Assembly (NCBI GenBank): GCA_020851325.1
Contig: JADZCY010000053.1
Location: forward strand, 1-45,399
DNA from: Acidobacteriota bacterium
GTDB lineage: Bacteria; Acidobacteriota; Vicinamibacteria; Vicinamibacterales; UBA2999
Reading direction: 5' to 3'
DNA length: 45,399 bases
In this document: in pieces, positions 27,689 to 36,380 of the stretch
Numbering within the stretch: the stretch's first letter is position 1
Layout: each line of letters opens with the position of its first letter
Notes under the pieces: generated by a model
What the model was told of the DNA's origin: nothing
What the model saw: the letters and a program-made list of their open reading frames with translations, nothing else
The model's database searches: none
Made by a program: the position numbers and the translations under genes

Positions 27689-30016
27689 CTACCGGCGCCC
27701 CGACAGACGGGCCTCCGCCGCCGCCCGTAAGGCCGGATCGGGACTCCCGGCCGCGGCGCGAAAGTGCGGCACGGCCTCGGTCATGCGGTTCTGCCCGGCG
27801 AGCAGTTCGGCCAGGCCAAAGTGCGCCTCGAAGTCGTCGGGCCGCGCCCCGAGCGCGGCCCGATAGGCGTCGATCGCCTCGCGCGTCCGGCCCATCGAGG
27901 CCAGCACGTCGGCGATGTCCATGTGAATGCGTTCGCGTCGCGGCTCGAGCCGGGCCGCTGCCTGTAACGACGCCAGCGCCCGCGTGTCCTGTCCCGTCAG
28001 CGCCAGCATCAGGCCAAGGCCGTGATGGGCGGCGGCATGATTCGGGTCGTGCTCCACGGCCAGCGCGAAGTGCGTGGCGGCGTCGGCGTACGCCTGGCGC
28101 CCGGCGAGCACGTTGGCAAGATTGTGGTGCGCGGCGGCAAGATCCGGCTGCACGCGAATCGCCTCGCGGAACTGCTGCTCGGCGCCACCGGCATCACCCT
28201 GCGCCAGCCGCGCCAGCCCCAGCGTGTTGATGGCCTGCGGCGCGGCCGGGTCGATGGCGAGGGCGCGCTGCACGGCGGCGATCGCCTCGGGCAGCCGCTG
28301 CTGCTGCAGGTAGACGTTGCCGAGATCGGCCAGCGCATGGGCGTCGCCCGGGCGCAGTTCCACCGCGCGGCCGAGCGCCTGCACGGCGCGGTCCCACTGC
28401 CCCAGCGTCGTCGCCGCGCCGGCCAGTTCCTTCAGCGCCGGCGCAAACGTGGCGTCACGCAGCAGCGCGGCCTCCGACCAGCGGATGACCTCGGCCGGCT
28501 TGCCGGCCTTGACGTACGCGCGAGCGAGTTCGTAGAGGAACTCGATTGGCGCCGCGCCGTGGCGCTGGATCGCCGCCTCCAGACGCGGGATGCCCGCCGT
28601 CAGGTTCGCGCCCTGCTGCACTTGCGCGAGGGCGAGATACAGCTCGTTCTCGGGCGTCGGTGGCAGCGTCGCCGGATAGTACAGCTCGACCTCACCGCGG
28701 TAGTGACTGGCGGCAAGGGTCACCGACTCCTGCAACGGTGCCGTGAGATCCCGCGGCGGCCTCTTCCGCTGAATGAAGTGATCGGTCATCACCACATGCA
28801 CGGCATCGTCCGTACGGCGGCGCGGCATGTGACAGTCCATGCACGTGTCGCGTGGACCGCTGCCGGCGACGCGCGGCGGGCCGGCGGCGTGGACGGTTTG
28901 ATGGCAGCTCCGGCAGGCGGCGGTGTAGTGCTGCACCGCGGCCTGCCCGCGCGGCACGTCGTGCGGATTGTGGCAGGTCACGCACGTCATCTGGCTGCCC
29001 TGGAAGCACGCGGACTTTGCCAACCGATACGCCGCTCCGGCGATCTCGAACTTGTCGGCGTGCGCGTCGGCCTGCGCAGCGGGCGCGGCATGATCGAAGA
29101 AGAGGAACGTGTCGGCGAGCGGCGTGCCCGGCACGTACGACAGCGCCGGCTTGTCGACGCGGCGGAGCTGGAACGGCAACGGGCTGCTCGTCGGCTCGAG
29201 GTGGCACTGCAGGCACACCTCCAGTTGACGCTCGCGATCCAGCCTCCCCGGATTGACAATCGCCTGCCGAGCCGCGGCATCGTCGCCGGCAGTGATGGCG
29301 TCGATGTGGCGTTGGCCGGGGCCATGACATCGCTGGCAGTCGATGCCTTGCGGCAGGCCCGTGAACCGCGGACCAAGGCCCTCGTCCGTGACCGACTCTC
29401 GCGGGTAGCCGTTGTGACACGACATGCAACCCTCGTCGACGACCCGGCGGAAGTCGGGCTGCGTGGCGCGGTCGTAGCCCGGACTCATCGCCCAGTGGCC
29501 GCCACGTTCGGCATACCAGCTCAGAGGCAGTTGCAGGAGCCGTCCATCGGGGGCGCGATGGATGAAGGTCCGCGCGTGATTCCCGGATCCCATGACGTAG
29601 TCCGCGGACAACGAGAACACGTTGGTCTCGCGGCCCTCGGCCGTCACCTGATGACGCCGCTGCACCAGCCCTCCGTCGCCAGTGGTGACGACGTAGTGGC
29701 GATCGGACGCGGCGTGATCGAAGCGGCCACTCGTCGCGCTGTCGGGCAACGTTGCGGCATCGACGCGCGCGAACGATCGCCCCATGCCGGTCAGGGCGTA
29801 GCGTTCGGCGATCGCCTGATGACAGGTGGCGCACGCCGACGGCTCGGCGTAGCCGGCGCGATCGGCGCGGGACGGCGTGGCGCGGCGAGGTTCAGGATCG
29901 ACCGTCTCCTCGCCGCCGCGGCGACCGGCCTGGACCAGGCCGAACAACAACAGGCCGGCCGCGGCGGCGAAGAGCAGCCACCAGTGAAGGCGGCGAGAAC
30001 GAGCGAGGTTTGACAC
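27689..30016 (-). CDS. Heptaheme c-type cytochrome with C-terminal TPR domain
   Basis: 775 residues. An N-terminal membrane helix (WWLLFAAAAGLLLFGLV, 12-28) is followed by seven CxxCH heme sites at residues 62, 197, 227, 268, 345, 368 and 392. Residues from about 440 form tandem TPR repeats (LGNVYLQQQRLPEAIAAVQR, HHNLANVLAGRQAYADAA, HFGLAELLAGQNRM). The cytochrome half resembles doubleheme/octaheme c554-type folds. It probably moves electrons in the periplasm, with the TPR half docking partners. It starts with GTG 30016, 21 nt after the FG-GAP stop, and is the last gene of its operon, downstream of a quinoprotein that needs an electron acceptor. Confidence 0.88.
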   Translation of the reverse strand: MSNLARSRRLHWWLLFAAAAGLLLFGLVQAGRRGGEETVDPEPRRATPSRADRAGYAEPSACATCHQAIAERYALTGMGRSFARVDAATLPDSATSGRFDHAASDRHYVVTTGDGGLVQRRHQVTAEGRETNVFSLSADYVMGSGNHARTFIHRAPDGRLLQLPLSWYAERGGHWAMSPGYDRATQPDFRRVVDEGCMSCHNGYPRESVTDEGLGPRFTGLPQGIDCQRCHGPGQRHIDAITAGDDAAARQAIVNPGRLDRERQLEVCLQCHLEPTSSPLPFQLRRVDKPALSYVPGTPLADTFLFFDHAAPAAQADAHADKFEIAGAAYRLAKSACFQGSQMTCVTCHNPHDVPRGQAAVQHYTAACRSCHQTVHAAGPPRVAGSGPRDTCMDCHMPRRRTDDAVHVVMTDHFIQRKRPPRDLTAPLQESVTLAASHYRGEVELYYPATLPPTPENELYLALAQVQQGANLTAGIPRLEAAIQRHGAAPIEFLYELARAYVKAGKPAEVIRWSEAALLRDATFAPALKELAGAATTLGQWDRAVQALGRAVELRPGDAHALADLGNVYLQQQRLPEAIAAVQRALAIDPAAPQAINTLGLARLAQGDAGGAEQQFREAIRVQPDLAAAHHNLANVLAGRQAYADAATHFALAVEHDPNHAAAHHGLGLMLALTGQDTRALASLQAAARLEPRRERIHMDIADVLASMGRTREAIDAYRAALGARPDDFEAHFGLAELLAGQNRMTEAVPHFRAAAGSPDPALRAAAEARLSGRR

Positions 30017-30037
30017 GCGCCTTGCCGTACGAGACGG

Positions 30038-31999
30038 TCAGCGGCGAGCCGTCTTCCACTGATTCCAGAAGATGAACGTGCCGAGCTTCGTACCGGTGAT
30101 GATCTCGGCGGCGCCGTCCTTGTCCAGATCGGCAACGGCAACGTGCGAGCCGACGCCGGAGCGGTTGTGCACGAGTTCGGGGACGAACTCCGCGCCACCG
30201 GGTGCTTTCGGATTGCGCACGGTGCGATAGACGTAGAGCACCGGAGCGCCGTGCGGGTCGGGATCGATGAACGTGTCGAGGTGCGACCAGAACCGCTTGC
30301 CGGTGATGAAGTCGGGCAGGCCGTCGCCGTCGATGTCGGCGAAGGTGGCGCCGTGCAACTGCGAGAACGTCACGCCGCCGGCGTTCTCCGTCGCGAAGTT
30401 ACCCATGATGGGATGCTCGACGAACGTCCGGTTGCCGTCGCCGCCCTTCTTCTGTTCGAACCACGACAGTCCCCAGCCATGCGCCTGCAGCGTCGTGACG
30501 ATGTCGTTGAGGCCGTCGCCGTTGACGTCGTAGACGGCCACTTCCGCGCCGCCCGGGCTCGACCGCGTCCACTTGCCGAAGGCCGCCGGGTGATAACTCC
30601 ACGTCGTGCCTTTGGCCGCGGGCTGCTCCCACCACCCGAACGCGTTGACGAAGTCGACACGGCCATCGCCGTTGATGTCGCCCGTGCCCATGCCGTGGTT
30701 GGCCCACGGGCCGGGTTCGCTGATGGCGTGCTTGATCCACGGCGCCGTTGGCTTTGCCGGGTCCGGCGTGGCGAACACGAACTTGTTCTGGCTGTCCTTG
30801 AAGATGAACTCGGACTTGCCGTCGCCGTCGATGTCCTTGAGCAGCACGAACTCGCAGGTCATCACGTCGGTCACCGCATACGTTTCCCAACGGCGCGACG
30901 CGCCTTTCGGATTGACGTAGAGGATCGCCTGACGCTGGAACTCGGCGTTCAGCACGTCCGGCCAACCGTCACCGGTGAAGTCGTAGGCGTACTGCAGGCC
31001 GTTGAAATACTGCGTGCCCGGATCGATGGTGCCGCGGATGTAGATCTGCCGCGCCTCCGTGTACGACGGGCCGCGGTAGTAGTACTGACCCGAGACGATG
31101 TCCAGCGGGCCGTCGCGGTCGAAGTCGGCAATCGACGGTCCCCAGGAGTAATAGAAGTTCGTCAGGTTCTGCAGCCGGAAGCGATTGGAGAGGTGCTCCG
31201 TCGGCACGACGCGCGTGTGCAGGTCCTTGAACGCCACCTTGCGGAACCGCACTTCGCCTTCGCCGCTCGCGTAGAGGCCGATGGCGCCAAACGCGCCGAA
31301 CTCCGGATCGGCGACGCCGTCACGGATGCCGGCCGCGTCGTTGAGCGAGGCGCGGACGATGTTGGCGTCGACCACCACCTCGATGGTGTTCCAGTCGCCG
31401 GCCTTGATCGTCCCCTCGGGCCGGGCGATCGGCGACGGAATGCCGCCCGGCATCGGCGGCGGACCTGGCGGTGGACCGCCGGCAGATGCCGCGGGAGGTG
31501 CGGGCGGCGTGGGCGGCGGTGGCGGCGCCACGCGCAGTTGTCCCGGCGCCGGCCCACGCAGCGGTTTGCGCGATGTCTCCTTGCCCTGCGCATCGAGCGT
31601 AACCTGATAGGACGCGCGCTCCTGACTGGTGACGGAGATCAGGATGCCCTTGATCCCTCCATCGGGTGTGGGTTCCGCTCGCACCAGCACACCGGTCTGG
31701 CAGGCGCCGGCACATCGGAACGCCGCGGCCACGGCAACGTCCTCGTACGACTTGGCAGAAAGCAGCCAGCCGCCCGTGCCCGGAGTGGCGACGATCTCGC
31801 CGTTCTCCGCCCGCCAGCGCGCCGCGCCCATGGGGCGCCAGCCGTCGAGACTCGAGCCGACGAAACTGCCGTCGGCGTCGAAGTTGGCGGCCACGCCCGG
31901 CGCTTCACGCGCCTGACGGGCCTCGGTGCCCGGCGAGGTGACGACAGCCAGGCCGAGGACCAACGCCAGGACGGCTACGCGTCCGAGTCCACGCTTCAT
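30038..31999 (-). CDS. Secreted DUF1080-like domain fused to seven-bladed FG-GAP propeller
   Basis: 653 residues. A signal peptide (VAVLALVLGLAVVTSPGTEA) is followed by a DUF1080/LamG-like jelly roll (about 38-250; LDGWRPMGAARWRAENGEIV, DWNTIEVVVDANIV) interrupted by a Pro-rich insert (PPPPPTPPAPP). A VCBS/FG-GAP propeller follows with seven Ca-binding loops: DFDRDGPLD, DFTGDGWPD, DIDGDGKSE, DINGDGRVD, DVNGDGLND, DIDGDGLPD, DLDKDGAAE. DUF1080 members include 3-keto-disaccharide hydrolases; this role is possible but unproven. ATG 31999 has GGAGG upstream; a longer open frame (to 32389) overlaps the lactonase and is discarded. Paralogue of 36381-38321. Confidence 0.85.
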   Translation of the reverse strand: MKRGLGRVAVLALVLGLAVVTSPGTEARQAREAPGVAANFDADGSFVGSSLDGWRPMGAARWRAENGEIVATPGTGGWLLSAKSYEDVAVAAAFRCAGACQTGVLVRAEPTPDGGIKGILISVTSQERASYQVTLDAQGKETSRKPLRGPAPGQLRVAPPPPPTPPAPPAASAGGPPPGPPPMPGGIPSPIARPEGTIKAGDWNTIEVVVDANIVRASLNDAAGIRDGVADPEFGAFGAIGLYASGEGEVRFRKVAFKDLHTRVVPTEHLSNRFRLQNLTNFYYSWGPSIADFDRDGPLDIVSGQYYYRGPSYTEARQIYIRGTIDPGTQYFNGLQYAYDFTGDGWPDVLNAEFQRQAILYVNPKGASRRWETYAVTDVMTCEFVLLKDIDGDGKSEFIFKDSQNKFVFATPDPAKPTAPWIKHAISEPGPWANHGMGTGDINGDGRVDFVNAFGWWEQPAAKGTTWSYHPAAFGKWTRSSPGGAEVAVYDVNGDGLNDIVTTLQAHGWGLSWFEQKKGGDGNRTFVEHPIMGNFATENAGGVTFSQLHGATFADIDGDGLPDFITGKRFWSHLDTFIDPDPHGAPVLYVYRTVRNPKAPGGAEFVPELVHNRSGVGSHVAVADLDKDGAAEIITGTKLGTFIFWNQWKTARR

Positions 32000-32031
32000 C
32001 GAAGACCTCCACATCCGGAATTGCACCTGGG

Positions 32032-33069
32032 TCATGTCGTGGCCGCACCGCTCTCGTGCCAATGCACCATCGGCAGGCCGGGCGCCGGCGCCCGGAAGTA
32101 CGGAATGCGATCGCCTTTCAGCGAGCCGATATACGCCGTCTGCAGATCGCTGCCGCCGAACGTCACGCTGGCCATCCACGGCGCAACGCCGCGGCCGGTC
32201 GCGAACAGCACGTCGTGATTGACGCGGTTCTCGGCAATCGCCTGCTCCAGCGCCGCCACCCTGGCCGGATCCCCTTCGTCCAGCAGCACGCGGAAGTCGC
32301 CCTCGGGCGTCAGCACGAAGAGCCGGTCCGAATAGACGAGCGTGCCCCACAGATTGCCGAAGCTGTCGAAGGCAATGCCATCGGGCCACGCGCCGGGACC
32401 AAGACGACTCGGCCCGAAGATCTCGCGCTCGCGCACGTCGCCACGCTCGTCGATGCGAAGACGCGTGATGCGGCCGCCAGTGGTTTCGACGACGTAGAGG
32501 AACTCCTCTTTCGCGTCGAAACGAATCTCGTTGGTGAAGTGAAAGCCGTCGGCGACGATGCGCAGCGTGCCGTTCTCGAGGCGCGCCAGGTAGCCGTCGG
32601 CGAGATCGAGGCGCAGCGCGTGCATCCAGTTGGTCACGCGCGTCGACACGGTGACCCAGATGCGATCTTTGGAATCGCGCAGCACGAAGTTCACCTTACC
32701 CACCGGCGTGCCGCCGACGCTGTCGGCGAGCACACTGGACTCACCGCTCCGCGACATCACCTCGAGACGATCCGTCCCGAAGTTCGAGATCAGGATGTCG
32801 CCGTTCCTCGCGAACGCCAGGCCATTCGGCAATGTGCCTTCGAGATAGCGGCTCGCTTCGGACGAGGCCTGCCGGAAATGATCGGAATGGTTCTGCGTGA
32901 TCAACTCCTGCCGGCCATTGGCGAAGCGGACCACACCGCCGCGCGCGTCGGCCGACCACAACGTGCCATCCGGTTCGGCCAGGATGCACTCGGGCCGTTG
33001 CAGGCCTTCGCCGATGTAGTCGAGTGCGTCCCGGTCGATGCCAAAATCCAGAATCGGATTCCGCCTCAT
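32032..33069 (-). CDS. SMP-30/gluconolactonase-family lactonase
   Basis: 345 residues with no signal peptide. A six-bladed propeller of the SMP-30/gluconolactonase/Cyc2 family; metal ligands by homology are Glu in RPECILAEPDG, Asn in TNEIRFD and Asp in WPDGIAFD. It hydrolyses aldonolactones, the product of the dehydrogenase upstream. ATG 33069 overlaps the quinoprotein stop (ATGA), so synthesis is coupled. The absence of an export signal is odd for a partner of a periplasmic quinoprotein, so it may act on lactone after uptake. Distinct from the XylC-like gene at 39193. Confidence 0.85.
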   Translation of the reverse strand: MRRNPILDFGIDRDALDYIGEGLQRPECILAEPDGTLWSADARGGVVRFANGRQELITQNHSDHFRQASSEASRYLEGTLPNGLAFARNGDILISNFGTDRLEVMSRSGESSVLADSVGGTPVGKVNFVLRDSKDRIWVTVSTRVTNWMHALRLDLADGYLARLENGTLRIVADGFHFTNEIRFDAKEEFLYVVETTGGRITRLRIDERGDVREREIFGPSRLGPGAWPDGIAFDSFGNLWGTLVYSDRLFVLTPEGDFRVLLDEGDPARVAALEQAIAENRVNHDVLFATGRGVAPWMASVTFGGSDLQTAYIGSLKGDRIPYFRAPAPGLPMVHWHESGAATT

Positions 33070-35318
33070 TTCGCTGACGCCTCCGGGAGCGCGAAAGCCA
33101 CGTATGCGGGCACGGCCCCTGCCGCCGGCGCGCGCCCGGCACCGGAGCCCTGAAGAGACGACGTTGCATTGACCAGGAAGAACTGCCGGCCGCCGGCCTC
33201 ATACATCACGGGAATGCCGCGCGACCCGGCCGGCAGCGCCGTCGTCCACAGCACGGCGCCGGTGTCGGCGTCGTAGACGCGAAGCGTGCGGTCGCCGCCC
33301 GCCTGGAACAGCAGGCCGGTGGACGTGGTGATGATGCCGGTGCGCTGCAGGATGTAGCCGGTGTCCTTGCCGCCTTCGGCCATGGTCCGCGCATCGTCAC
33401 CGCCAGCCGGCACCTGCCATTTGATCGTGCCGGTGTTGAGGTCGTAGGCCGTGAGCGTGGAGTACGGCGGCTTCACGATGGTGCCGTTCATGCCGTAGCC
33501 GGTGTACATCCGGATCTCGGGCACGCGAATGCCTTTGGGATAGTCGGGGCCGATCATGCCGCCGGCACGTCCGTCGGGGACGACGCGGCCGGCGGGCGCG
33601 GCGCCGGTAGCGACAACGGGTCCGGGTGGCAGCGCGGGCGCGTCGTCTACGGTCGCCCCCGACGGAAGACTCGAAGGGTTGGCGAGGAACCCGATGAGTG
33701 ATGTCAGTTGCGGATCGGTCAGATCGTCGGTCGGCGGCATGCCGGGACCGCCGCCGATGACCTTGTCGCGGACGGCCATGGCGCCGAGACGCCCCGTCAC
33801 ATCAATCAGCGACGGATAGCTGCCGCCGCCAGTGAGGCTGCCGCCGTGACACGACTGGCACCGCTGCTCGTAGAGCGCGTGGCCAGCGGCGATCTCGGCC
33901 GGGCCAACCGGCTGCAAGCCTCCCGGTCGCGGCGCTTCCGAACTCAACTTGTAGATCGAGGGCACGTTGATGCCGAGCACGTAGACAATGCCGCGCGCCG
34001 GATCGGCAGCGGTGGTTCCCCAGTTGGCGCCACCCTGCGCGCCGGGGATCGACACGGTGTCGCGATAGGAAGGCGGCGTGAACAGCCCTTCGTTGCGCGC
34101 ACTGCTGATGCGCTTCTGCCATTCGGTGCGCTGGCGGCTCGTGAGGATGAAGGGGTTGATCTCGGCGGCCGTCAATGACTGTCGCGAGAACGGCGGCGGC
34201 GCGGTGGGCACGGGCTGCGTCGGCCACGCCTTCTCACCAGGAATGTCGCTGGCCGGGAACGGCTTCTCTTCAATCGGCCAGATCGGCTCGCCGGTGACGC
34301 GGTCGAACACGTAGAGATAGCCGGTCTTGCCGGCCTGCGCCACGATGTCGCGCCGCACGCCGTTGTGCGTGATCGTCGCCAGTTGCGGCGCCGCGGTGTT
34401 GTCGTAATCCCAGAGGTCGTGGTGCACCATCTGGAAGTGCCACAAGCGCTTGCCGGTGCGCGCGTCGAGCGCCACCAGTGACGAGCCGAACAGGTTGGCG
34501 CCATGACGGTCGGCGCCGTAGTAGTCGTAGGTCGGCGATCCGGTTGGCACGTAGGCGATGCCGCGCTCGGCGTCCACCGATAGTTCGCCCCAGGTGTTCG
34601 CGCCGCCGACGTACTGCCACGCATCCGGCGGCCACGTGTCGTAGCCGAACTCGCCCGGGTGCGGCACCGTGTGGAACTGCCACACCAGCTTGCCGGTGAC
34701 GACATCGAACGCGCGAATATCGCCGGGCGGCGCCATGTAGTGTTCGCCGGCGGCCGAGCCCAGGATGATCAGGTTCTCGAAGACCTTGCCGGGGTTCGAC
34801 GACTGCACCTTCACCAGCGTCGCCGGATCCCGCCGCAATCCTTCGCGCAGGTTCACGACGCCGTCGGTGCCGAAGGTCATGATCGACTTGCCGGTGCGCG
34901 CGTCGATCGCCTGCAGGTAGCTGTTCATCTGGAACAGCAGCCGGCGATCCGATCGATCCTTGCTTTCCCAGTAGTTGATGCCGCGCGGCGCGATGCCGCG
35001 CAGGTCCTCGTGGATCCAGATCTCCTTGCCGGTCGTCGCGTCGAGCGCCACGAGCGAGTTGTTGCGCGCGAGCACGTAGGCGACGTTGTCGACAACGATG
35101 GGATTGAAGACGTACGACAACGTGTCGCGACTCGGGTAAGACCACGCGACGCCGAGGCGATTCAGGTTGGCCTTGTCGATCTGACTGAGCGCGACGTGGC
35201 GCGCGTTGTCGGCCGTGCCGCCGTAGTCGGTCCAGTTGGTGAACGGGCGCTGGACCCGCACCACCTGGACGGCGGCGACGAGCACGAGCACGGCGAGGAT
35301 GGCGTAGAAGCGGCGCAT
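33066..35318 (-). CDS. Second PQQ-dependent dehydrogenase with internal cytochrome c domain
   Basis: 750 residues, paralogous over its length to 13881-16139. N-terminal helix (FYAILAVLVLVAAVQVV), propeller blades (ARNNSLVALDATTGKEIW, TGSPTYDYYGADRHG, HHDLWDYDNTAAPQL), heme site CQSCH at 487-491 followed by MPPTDDLTD as likely axial-Met region, then resumed propeller (LRVYDADTGAVLWT, GIPVMYEAGGRQFFLV). ATG 35318 has AAGGAGGG upstream. It lies 30 nt after the TIM-barrel gene and is coupled to the lactonase. It would oxidise a sugar in the periplasm and hand electrons to the inserted heme and perhaps the heptaheme protein. Confidence 0.88.
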   Translation of the reverse strand: MRRFYAILAVLVLVAAVQVVRVQRPFTNWTDYGGTADNARHVALSQIDKANLNRLGVAWSYPSRDTLSYVFNPIVVDNVAYVLARNNSLVALDATTGKEIWIHEDLRGIAPRGINYWESKDRSDRRLLFQMNSYLQAIDARTGKSIMTFGTDGVVNLREGLRRDPATLVKVQSSNPGKVFENLIILGSAAGEHYMAPPGDIRAFDVVTGKLVWQFHTVPHPGEFGYDTWPPDAWQYVGGANTWGELSVDAERGIAYVPTGSPTYDYYGADRHGANLFGSSLVALDARTGKRLWHFQMVHHDLWDYDNTAAPQLATITHNGVRRDIVAQAGKTGYLYVFDRVTGEPIWPIEEKPFPASDIPGEKAWPTQPVPTAPPPFSRQSLTAAEINPFILTSRQRTEWQKRISSARNEGLFTPPSYRDTVSIPGAQGGANWGTTAADPARGIVYVLGINVPSIYKLSSEAPRPGGLQPVGPAEIAAGHALYEQRCQSCHGGSLTGGGSYPSLIDVTGRLGAMAVRDKVIGGGPGMPPTDDLTDPQLTSLIGFLANPSSLPSGATVDDAPALPPGPVVATGAAPAGRVVPDGRAGGMIGPDYPKGIRVPEIRMYTGYGMNGTIVKPPYSTLTAYDLNTGTIKWQVPAGGDDARTMAEGGKDTGYILQRTGIITTSTGLLFQAGGDRTLRVYDADTGAVLWTTALPAGSRGIPVMYEAGGRQFFLVNATSSLQGSGAGRAPAAGAVPAYVAFALPEASAK

Positions 35319-35348
35319 GCGACGAGCCCTCCTTCGATTCGGTCGCGC

Positions 35349-36278
35349 TCAGGCGCGCAGTGAGACGCCGTGTTTTTGCAGATAGGCCTTCGCGGTGGTG
35401 GCGGTGTCTTTGGCGGAGATGGGCTGATTGGGACTGCTGTCGAGTTCCACCATCACCATGCCGTCGATCTTCTTGCCGTCCATCATCGCCAGGATGGCCG
35501 GCAGGTCGACCTTGCCCTCTCCGAGCGGGCAATAGCCGAGAAACGCTTCACCGCCGCTGAAGTCCTTCAGGTGCATGTGGTGCACGAGCGGCAGGAAGTC
35601 CTTCACCACCTTGACGGGGTCGGCGCCGCCCTTCTGCAACTGGCCGATGTCGGGACCGAACTTCACGTAGCGCGTATCGACGGCTTCCATCACCGCGTAG
35701 GTTTCGTCGCGCGTCTCGATGCAGGTGCCGGTGTGCTGGTGCAGCACCGGCGTCAGGCCGATGTCGGTGACTGCGCGGCAGACCTCGTTGAGCGCGGTGA
35801 CGATACCGGCCTTGTTAGCGGCGAAGTCGAAGGTGTTGCGCGGCACGCCGTTGGGACCAATGACGATGACGGTGCCGCCAAGCTTCTTGACGAGTTTGCC
35901 GGTGCGCACCGTGTTGGCAATCGTCGTCTGGCGCTGCGCCGGGTCGGTCAGGTTGACGCCGCTGTAGCTGGAGACGAGCGGCAGCTTGTGCTTCTCGAGC
36001 AGCGGGCCGAGACCGCCGAAGGCTTCCATCCCCTCGATCTGCCAGCCGAAGAGTTCGAGGCCGCGATAGCCCAGGCCGGAGACGTCGCGGACCACCTCGA
36101 CGATGGGTTCGGGTCCGGACAACCGGGCCGGTCCCTGCCCGGGCGCGTTGCCCCAGGGCCAGGTGATGCCGGTGTGTCCGACGCGGACGTCCAGGGGACG
36201 CTGCGCCGCTACGGGAAGCGCGGCACCAACCAGGCCGAGGCCGAGGGTGCGTGAGAAGGTTCGACGGGTGATAGCCAT
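35349..36278 (-). CDS. Tat-exported sugar-isomerase-like TIM-barrel protein (xylose isomerase-like/AP-endonuclease 2 fold)
   Basis: 309 residues. It opens with a twin-arginine signal (ITRRTFSRTLGLGLVGAALP, R5-R6). The TIM barrel has the metal-site strands VLHQHTGTCIET, KFGPDIGQ, VHHMHLKDF and PLGEGKVDL, in the order typical of sugar phosphate isomerases/epimerases. Export through Tat means it folds, probably with metal, in the cytoplasm and works in the periplasm, so its substrate is unlikely to be phosphorylated. First gene of the 36.3-27.7 kb leftward operon, with the shared AT-rich site 30 nt upstream of the ATG. Epimerase or lyase action on an oxidised sugar is possible. Confidence 0.87.
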   Translation of the reverse strand: MAITRRTFSRTLGLGLVGAALPVAAQRPLDVRVGHTGITWPWGNAPGQGPARLSGPEPIVEVVRDVSGLGYRGLELFGWQIEGMEAFGGLGPLLEKHKLPLVSSYSGVNLTDPAQRQTTIANTVRTGKLVKKLGGTVIVIGPNGVPRNTFDFAANKAGIVTALNEVCRAVTDIGLTPVLHQHTGTCIETRDETYAVMEAVDTRYVKFGPDIGQLQKGGADPVKVVKDFLPLVHHMHLKDFSGGEAFLGYCPLGEGKVDLPAILAMMDGKKIDGMVMVELDSSPNQPISAKDTATTAKAYLQKHGVSLRA

Positions 36279-36307
36279 AGGACACTCACGCTACAGACGC
36301 GATTGAT

Positions 36308-36323
36308 AGATTATCGATGATTC
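36308..36323. promoter_or_regulatory. Putative shared operator upstream of the TIM-barrel/quinoprotein operon
   Basis: AGATTATCGATGATTC matches TGATTATCGATTATCA in 12 of 16 positions, with an uninterrupted GATTATCGAT core. It lies 30 nt before the leftward ATG at 36278, in the gap to the second FG-GAP gene. Confidence 0.55.
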
Positions 36324-36380
36324 TCGGGCCGTGACGCACTCTAGTGATCCGCCTCGAGGTTTGTCAAGCACGACCCGCAT

